Source of the DNA: Mesorhizobium amorphae
GTDB lineage: Bacteria > Pseudomonadota > Alphaproteobacteria > Rhizobiales > Rhizobiaceae
Reading direction: 5' to 3'
Length of the DNA: 48,380 nucleotides
NCBI RefSeq assembly: GCF_014843845.1
Contig: NZ_JHQS01000004.1
Span: forward strand, 1-48,380
Under the pieces are notes generated by a model that saw only the letters and a list, made by a program, of their open reading frames with translations, did not search any database and was not told where the DNA came from. Positions 43,451 to 48,380 of this stretch are shown one piece after another (position 1 is the stretch's first letter; each line of letters opens with the position of its first letter). The translations under genes and the position numbers were made by a program.

Positions 43451-44673
43451 CTAAAGCCTGAACGCCAGCCAGGCCGTTCCGGCGACAAGGGGTGACCAGC
43501 GTCAGCGGCAGGCCAACCTTGAAGAAGGCTGAAAACGAGAGCTGCTTGCCGGCGGCCTTGGCCTGTTCTGCGACAATCAAATTGGCGACCGAGCCCAGCA
43601 GCGTGAAATTGCCGGCCAGCGTCGAGCTCATGGCCACGACCAGCCAGGCGCGCTCGGGATTTTCGAGGCAGGGTATGAAGGGCCTCAGCGCCAGCACCGC
43701 AGGCACATTGCTCATGATGTTGGAAAGCACCGCTGTGAAGCCGGAAAGCTGCCAGACATCGTCCAGCCCAAGGTTCCTTGCCGAGGCGATCATATCGGGG
43801 GTGAGCAGCGTCCTCTCGGCGCCGGCGACGACGATGAACAGGCCGGCGAACATGAACAGCAGCGGCCCGTCGATCTCGCGATAGATGCGGTGCGGTTTGA
43901 TGGCGCGGGTGACGAGCAAGATAGCGCCTCCGATGAGTGCTGCCTTGGCGACCGGAACGCCGGCGAAGAAGGAGATAGCCAGGCCAATGCAGACGACCAC
44001 CGCTTTCAACACCTGCCCCGGCAACATGCGGCCGCGATAGACTTCGGGGCTCAGCTCAGCCTTCCGTTCGAATTCTGCGCGGTAGACGATGCGGACGATG
44101 ACGATGACGGCGACGAGGCCGAACAGCGCGACCGGCGCAAGCGCCGCCGCGAAGGCCGGATAGGAAATCCCCGACAGCGCGCCGATGACCATCTTCTGCG
44201 GGTTGCCGGTGATGGTGGCGACGCTGCCGCAGTTGGAGGCAGTGGCGGTGGCGATCAAATGGGGGATCGGATTGCGGTTGATGACGCGGGTGACGTGGAC
44301 GACGATCGGCGCCATCACCAGGCAGATCGCGTCGTTGACCAGGAAGGCCGACAGCACGCCGGTCAGAAGCGTCAAAATCACCAGGAGCATGAATGGGGCG
44401 TGCGCGTGCTCGATGGCGAAGCCGCCGAGAGCGCGAAAGGCACCCGAGACCTTCAGATGCGCCACCACGATCATCATGCCGAGCAGCAGCGTGATGGTGT
44501 CGAAATTGATGGCGCGATAGGCGTCCTCCATGCCAAGCGCGCCGACGGCGATCATCGCCGGGCCGCTAAGCAGGGCGATGCCGGCGCGATCGAGGCGCAG
44601 GCCGGGGATGCGGCCGACGGCGACGCCCGGCATAGGTCAGGAGAAAGATCGGCAGTGCCGCCGCGCCAACCAT
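43451..44673 (-). pseudogene. SLC13/ArsB-like anion permease with frameshifts near both ends
   Basis: The long middle frame encodes eleven or so membrane helices with ITLLLGMMIVVAHLKVSG, SAFLVNDAICLVMAP and ATASNCGSVATITGNPQKMV, the ion-transporter superfamily pattern seen in ArsB-like and SLC13 carriers. The natural start (ATG 44673, MVGAAALPIFLLTYAG) is in another frame because of an extra G at about 44630. The end (LVAGTAWLAFRL, stop at 43451) is likewise shifted by an extra C near 43490. The two indels are at short homopolymers. If repaired, it is about 407 residues and abuts the ChrB-type gene upstream. Substrate uncertain. Confidence 0.65.
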
Positions 44674-44675
44674 AG

Positions 44676-45254
44676 TTATTCGGACGGCCTAACGGCGGAT
44701 AGCGGCGTCGGCACGGCGTTTTCTTCCTGCGCGGCGAACACGTTGTGAGCGTACGCATCCAGAATGCTCTCGCACCTGCCCAGCCATTCTCGCGCCACCT
44801 GGGCGAGGGGAGCGGTGTAAAAATCGTTCTTCTCGATCTTGGCGAACCACGTCTTGAATTTAGCGAACTCCTGCTCGTTTTCCTCCAACTCGGCGTAGGT
44901 GAAATGCCGCACGCGGGTTTCCTCGGCAATCTCCTGCTCATACGCCTCGCACTTGCTGATGAGTTCCTTGTATTCCTCGTCGCGGTCGGCATTGAAGCGC
45001 CGCACGATTTTTTCCTCCTGCCTGGGGTCGAGCCCTGTTGTGGTCATCAGCACGGCTTCGCCATCCATTTCGGTGATTTCGTTTTCCAGCATCTTGAGGC
45101 GGCGCAGATGGTCGTCGGATTTGGGCAGCAGGCAGACACCGCCCTGCATGTAAACCGCGCCCATGCCCTTGAGCTTACGCCACACCGCAATGCGTTTGCG
45201 CGCCGGCTCCGGCGGAACTTTATAGGTCAGCAACAGCCATTCGAGTGTTTTCAT
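44676..45254 (-). CDS. ChrB N-terminal-domain protein (chromate-resistance type)
   Basis: 192 residues. The start LEWLLLTYKVPPEPARKRIA, then VWRKLKGMGAVYMQGGVCLL, is the N-terminal domain of ChrB chromate regulators. The C-terminal half is helical and charged (FNADRDEEYKELISKCEAYE). It lacks the larger C-terminal ChrB domain. ChrB senses chromate and controls chrA, but no ChrA gene is present; its downstream neighbour is the anion permease relic. Strong AAGGAG before ATG 45254. Confidence 0.8.
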   Translation of the reverse strand: MKTLEWLLLTYKVPPEPARKRIAVWRKLKGMGAVYMQGGVCLLPKSDDHLRRLKMLENEITEMDGEAVLMTTTGLDPRQEEKIVRRFNADRDEEYKELISKCEAYEQEIAEETRVRHFTYAELEENEQEFAKFKTWFAKIEKNDFYTAPLAQVAREWLGRCESILDAYAHNVFAAQEENAVPTPLSAVRPSE

Positions 45255-45268
45255 GGAACTCCTTGCAT

Positions 45269-45282
45269 GTTACCATTGTTAC
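45269..45282. promoter_or_regulatory. Direct repeat in the divergent chrB-type promoter
   Basis: GTTAC occurs twice with a 9-bp period (GTTACCATTGTTAC), 15-28 bp upstream of the ChrB-type ATG and near the divergent gene at 45303. A possible operator; no regulator assignment can be made from sequence alone. Confidence 0.3.
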
Positions 45283-45302
45283 ATCAATAATCAACGGACC
45301 GC

Positions 45303-45548
45303 ATGATGACGCCGAGACTGCTGCACTTTTTGAGGCTACCCTTGCCAGCGTTGGCTCTAAATGACCAGCCCCGGCAGGAACCGGACGGCATTGGGACCAC
45401 GCCCCAGCGTATCGTTCTGGGAATCGCGGCAATCCTCGCCGCCACCTTTCTCTTTGTCCGCGAGGCTGATCTCGCGGCCTATCCCGGCGGCAATTTGGTG
45501 CTGGGGGTCGGTATTTTCCTCGTGCTGGTGCCCACGCTTCCCCATTGA
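45303..45548 (+). CDS. Small two-helix membrane protein
   Basis: 81 residues with two hydrophobic segments (RIVLGIAAILAATFLFV and GNLVLGVGIFLVLVPTL). No family recognised. It is divergent from the ChrB-type gene and 13 bp ahead of the phosphatase gene, so it is likely the first gene of that operon. No clear ribosome site. Confidence 0.5.
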   Translation: MMTPRLLHFLRLPLPALALNDQPRQEPDGIGTTPQRIVLGIAAILAATFLFVREADLAAYPGGNLVLGVGIFLVLVPTLPH

Positions 45549-45561
45549 AAGTGCGATCCGC

Positions 45562-46191
45562 ATGAAACCGGCCTTTCTCAAACCGAGCCCTCTCTGGCGT
45601 CGTGCGGCTAAGACCTTGGTTGGCGCCGTCAGCGGGGTTGCCGCCGGGATGGCATTATGGGCTGGCTACGTCCACCTCACCGGCAATATCCACGAGGTCG
45701 AGCCGGGTGTGCTCTACCGCTCGGCCCAACTCGCGCCCGAACGGCTTGACGGGCTGATTCAGGCGCATCACATCCGCACCGTGTTCAACTTGCGCGGCGC
45801 GTTCCCCGGCACGCCCTGGTACGAGGCGGAAGTGGCTACCGTCCGCGGCGCCGGCGCGGAGATGATCAGTTTGCCGATGTCAGCCAACAGCCAGCCCGAT
45901 GCCGCGCTGCTGGCGTCGCTCCTGCACGCGCTGCGGACCGCACCTCGCCCGATCCTGATTCATTGCAATGCCGGCGCCGACCGCACCGGCCTAGCGGTTG
46001 CGCTGTTTGAACTGTTTGAGGAGGGTAAGCCGCCCGGTGAGGCCGACGATCAACTATCGTTCCGCTACGGGCATTTCCCGTGGCTCACCAGCCGCACCAG
46101 CGCCATGGACCAGACGTTCTGGCAGGTGGCCGGCACCTTCAATTTCGCTCAATCCCTTCCCTCCACACAGGCAGAAAAGGCAACGCCATGA
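45562..46191 (+). CDS. Membrane-anchored cysteine phosphatase (dual-specificity/tyrosine type)
   Basis: 209 residues. An N-terminal anchor (LVGAVSGVAAGMALWAGYVH) is followed by a DSP-like fold with VEPGVLYRSAQLAPERLDGL and the catalytic loop PILIHCNAGADRTGLAVALF (C-x5-R, with HCNAGADRTG). A general-acid Asp is not evident. Phosphatases of this subtype are often found with envelope or metal genes, substrate unknown. The domain probably faces the periplasm. Its stop overlaps the start of the next gene by ATGA. Confidence 0.85.
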   Translation: MKPAFLKPSPLWRRAAKTLVGAVSGVAAGMALWAGYVHLTGNIHEVEPGVLYRSAQLAPERLDGLIQAHHIRTVFNLRGAFPGTPWYEAEVATVRGAGAEMISLPMSANSQPDAALLASLLHALRTAPRPILIHCNAGADRTGLAVALFELFEEGKPPGEADDQLSFRYGHFPWLTSRTSAMDQTFWQVAGTFNFAQSLPSTQAEKATP

Positions 46192-46937
46192 TGTCATGGG
46201 CAACAATAGCCCCGGCCGTCACAGCGGCCTTTCTGGCTTCGCTGGTCGAAGCGGTTGAGGCCCTTACCATCGTCCTGGCGGTGGGCACCGTGCGTGGCTG
46301 GCGGCCAGCTTTGACCGGAACCGGGGCTGGATTGGCATTGCTGGCACTGCTGGTGCTGGCGCTGGGGCCGCTGCTCGACAGGGTGCCGTTGCACGCGTTG
46401 CAACTGGTCATTGGCGTGCTGCTGCTGTTGTTCGGCCTGCGCTGGCTTCGCAAGGCAATTCTTCGTTCGGCCGGAGTGATTGCCCTGCACGATGAAACCA
46501 AGGCATTCGCCAAGGAAGAGGCAAGCCTGCAAGCGGCGGAGCGCAGCCAAGAGGCGCATCTGGACTGGATTGCCGGCATCACGGCGTTCAAGGCGGTGGT
46601 CCTGGAAGGGCTTGAAGTCGTGTTCATCGTCATTGCCGTGGGCGCGGGCCGGGGATTGCTGGTGCCTGCTGCAATGGGTGCACTGGCCGCCTGCGTGCTC
46701 GTGCTGTTGGTCGGCGTCATCGTTCACCGGCCGCTGGCCCGCGTGCCCGAGAATACGCTCAAGTTCGGCGTCGGCGTGATGCTCTCGGCATTCGGCGTGT
46801 TCTGGACAGGGGAAGGACTGGGGGTTGATTGGCCGGGCCAGGATCTGGCGATCCTGGCCTTTGCCGCGATCTTCCTGATAGCAGGCGTTGCAACCGCCAG
46901 GCTGGCGGCGCGTCCGGTTTTGGAGGCTTCGCCATGA
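46188..46937 (+). CDS. Polytopic membrane protein with two E-x2-E motifs (COG4280-like)
   Basis: 249 residues, six to seven helices in two halves. Each half carries an acidic motif in a helix: FLASLVEAVEALTIVLAVG near residue 15 and AVVLEGLEVVFIVIAVGAG near residue 140. The internal duplication and E-x2-E pattern recall metal/cation transporters such as FTR1 or Gdt1-type proteins. I recall a COG4280 label for this type but no function. Overlaps the phosphatase before it and the small membrane gene after it, so the three are translationally coupled. Confidence 0.7.
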   Translation: MMSWATIAPAVTAAFLASLVEAVEALTIVLAVGTVRGWRPALTGTGAGLALLALLVLALGPLLDRVPLHALQLVIGVLLLLFGLRWLRKAILRSAGVIALHDETKAFAKEEASLQAAERSQEAHLDWIAGITAFKAVVLEGLEVVFIVIAVGAGRGLLVPAAMGALAACVLVLLVGVIVHRPLARVPENTLKFGVGVMLSAFGVFWTGEGLGVDWPGQDLAILAFAAIFLIAGVATARLAARPVLEASP

Positions 46938-47149
46938 CTATCGTCTCGTTGATCCTGCGCGAACTGCTCGGCATGTTTGTCGACGACGAACTTCTGGCAC
47001 TGGCCGTGTTGGCCGTTGTTGCATTGGCTGCCGGGCTTTCGGTCTGGCTGGCGGCGCCGTCGCTCCCAGTCGGCGGGATTCTGCTCATCGGTTCCGTCAC
47101 GGTGGTCGTATCGAGCGCGCTCAGAGCGAGCAGAAATCGTCGGACATGA
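46934..47149 (+). CDS. Small two-helix membrane protein of the phosphatase operon
   Basis: 71 residues with two hydrophobic segments (LALAVLAVVALAAGLSVWL and VGGILLIGSVTVVVSSAL). Starts on ATGA overlap with the COG4280-like gene. No family recognised; it probably partners with that protein. Confidence 0.6.
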   Translation: MTIVSLILRELLGMFVDDELLALAVLAVVALAAGLSVWLAAPSLPVGGILLIGSVTVVVSSALRASRNRRT

Positions 47150-47826
47150 ACCCTTCTCGACCGGCAAGAGGAAGGCCGACCAAACGTCGTCGACAAAGTC
47201 CCAAAGTTGGCTTAACCGCACGGTGCTCGGCGCCGGTCTCACCAGTGCGCTCGGCGATTTCTGCTACGAGACGACCACGGTCATCCTGCCGGGCTTCCTC
47301 GCGGTGCTTGGTGTCCGGCAGCGGCTCTCGGCATCATCGAGGGGATAGCCGACGCCATCATGAGCTTCACAAAGATGGCGGCCGGATACGTCGCCGACAG
47401 GTTCGGCCATCGCAAGGTGCTGGTCGTGCGCGGGCTACGGGCTGACGCCCATCGGCCAGGTGCTCATCGCTCTTGCATTGGGCTGGCCGCTGATTCTGGT
47501 CGGGCGGATCGTCTCCTGGTTCGGAAAAGGTCTGCGAGGCCCTTTGCGCGATGCGATCGTGGTGCAGTCGATCACGCCGGAAACGCGCGGCAGGGCCTTC
47601 GGCTTTCACCGCGCGATGGATACCACTGGTGCGGTGGTTGGGCCGCTGCTCGGCGTGGTGCTGCTCGGCTGGGCACAAGGCCTGACCTGGGAGAATGCGG
47701 CCGGTCCTTTCCGCATGGTGTTCTTGCCGACCCTTATCTCCGGCGCGCTCGCGGTCGTCGCATTCCTGACGCTGGTCAAGGACCCCGAGCAATCGCCTAA
47801 TCCGGAACTGGAATTCTTCTCGACTT
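47146..47826 (+). pseudogene. MFS transporter, frameshifted and truncated
   Basis: Pieces in three frames make the N-terminal half of an MFS drug/metabolite transporter: TVLGAGLTSALGDFCYETTT, IADAIMSFTKMAAGYVADRF and SWFGKGLRGPLRDAIVVQSI, then MDTTGAVVGPLLGVVLLGWA, ending about DPEQSPNPELEFFSTF. Frame changes lie near 47200, 47330 and 47435. At about 47827 the gene is cut off by sequence belonging to the PAS paralogue on the other strand. It follows the phosphatase operon with a 4-bp overlap of the small membrane gene. Confidence 0.7.
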
Positions 47827-47827
47827 T

Positions 47828-48208
47828 CGAAGCATTGCCTGAATTGACCGACCGGGCCATTGCGAGATAGGCGTCGGGCGGCATCGCCGACGTCCCGGCG
47901 GCCACGCGGCGCTCGATGATTTCGCTCAGCGTCAACCCCCGCCGCAACTCATCCGGCTCAATGCGATAGATTTCCGCATAGCGGCGGTTGCACAGGATCA
48001 GCCGTTCGTCGACGCCGAAAAAGCAGATGCCCTGCGAGATGTTCTCGATCGCCATCTCGAAGCGCAACGCCTGCCCTTCGAGGGTTGCGATGGTGGCCCG
48101 AAGCTCGCGCTCGAGAGTTTCGTATGAAGCGACCGCCAGTTTTGCCAGTGCGGCAAGACTAGCAGACTCGGGCGCTTCGGCGGCTTTCCTGGATAATTTC
48201 GCGACCAA
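47828..48208 (-). pseudogene. N-terminal fragment of a PAS-type signalling gene, paralogue of the 1-2314 gene
   Basis: The minus strand encodes VAKLSRKAAEAPESASLAAL, SYETLERELRATIATLEGQA and the first PAS domain (GICFFGVDERLILCNRRYAE). It aligns with the first ~126 codons of the gene at 1-2314. The start codon is TTG (48208) where the paralogue has ATG; GGAGGA is conserved. After SVNSGNAS it fuses to antisense MFS sequence and stops at 47606. Second PAS, GAF, GGDEF and EAL parts are absent, so it is inactive. Confidence 0.8.
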
Positions 48209-48380
48209 GCAGAGTTCCTCCGCTTCACGCCCGGAACAACATAGCAAAGACGGCTCGCTCGCAGACTGAAAGCTGCTGCATAGTGGTCTAAACATACTAA
48301 TTGCGGATGAATCGTAAGCGGTGTCGCGTGACCCTTGAAGGCGGGGCGTCCGATGAGGGCCGAGCCGTCATTCAGTAAAG

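Noticed and set aside
1..48380. tRNA, rRNA or CRISPR loci
   Set aside because: No cloverleaf with the conserved GGTTCGAATCC-like arm, no rRNA sequence and no regularly spaced repeats were seen by eye; a dedicated scan was not possible.

Overview
The window looks like the accessory part of a Rhizobiales (alpha-proteobacterial) chromosome or megaplasmid, most likely Mesorhizobium or a close relative. It is GC-rich. It carries alphaproteobacterial-type curli genes (curlin plus CsgH), rhizobial IS66, IS630, IS5 and IS1-like transposase sequences, a Kup potassium transporter, and several copper and periplasmic thiol-redox operons. This assignment rests on protein character only. No rRNA, tRNA or CRISPR array was seen.

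Layout. (1) 1-2314: 5' part of a PAS-PAS-GAF-GGDEF-EAL cyclic-di-GMP protein on the minus strand. (2) 2.5-9.1 kb: a decayed zone with IS66 debris fused to a cytochrome P450 fragment, a frameshifted ethanolamine permease, a frameshifted DUF4118/GAF protein and an intact kup. (3) 9207-12925: a complete 3.7-kb transposon with 23-bp terminal inverted repeats and an 8-bp target duplication. It encodes an IS1-like transposase and passenger genes, including an XRE-ImmA/IrrE regulator. (4) 12978-24877: plus-strand copper block of Cys-rich leader protein, lipoprotein, CusC-like, multicopper oxidase, cupredoxin and CusF, then Cys-rich protein, FixH/YtkA-like protein, CusB and CusA, a dead CueR tail, and a cupin. 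A 345-bp derivative of the same transposon family sits between the two halves. (5) 24.9-26.3 kb: IS630 and L,D-transpeptidase relics. (6) 33535-26482, minus strand: one tightly packed operon of Cys-rich protein, multicopper oxidase, DUF411, small membrane protein, DsbE-like, TlpA-like, small membrane protein, SCO, DsbA, CcdA and a cysteine-cluster protein. (7) 35.3-39.6 kb: curlin, CsgH, curlin, then an adenylation/carrier/acyltransferase-3 fusion of 856 residues. (8) 39.7-43.4 kb: relics of copper genes (PCuAC chaperone, Cys-rich copy, P-type ATPase), a rhodanese and IS5 debris. (9) 43.4-47.8 kb: SLC13/ArsB-like permease (frameshifted), ChrB-type protein, and a phosphatase/membrane-protein operon running into a truncated MFS gene. 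The window closes with a truncated paralogue of the first gene.

How it fits together. The copper genes form an envelope detoxification set: CusCBA export across both membranes, CusF and cupredoxin as periplasmic copper carriers, two multicopper oxidases, and a thiol-disulfide branch (CcdA, DsbE/TlpA, DsbA, SCO) that may keep copper-site cysteines in the right redox state. Each of the three copper operons begins with a small exported Cys-rich ORF ending in a PPR-containing tail. I consider these the best candidates for a poorly described regulatory or metal-binding element. Many genes carry single-base frameshifts, some at homopolymers, so either the region is decaying or the underlying sequence contains indel errors.
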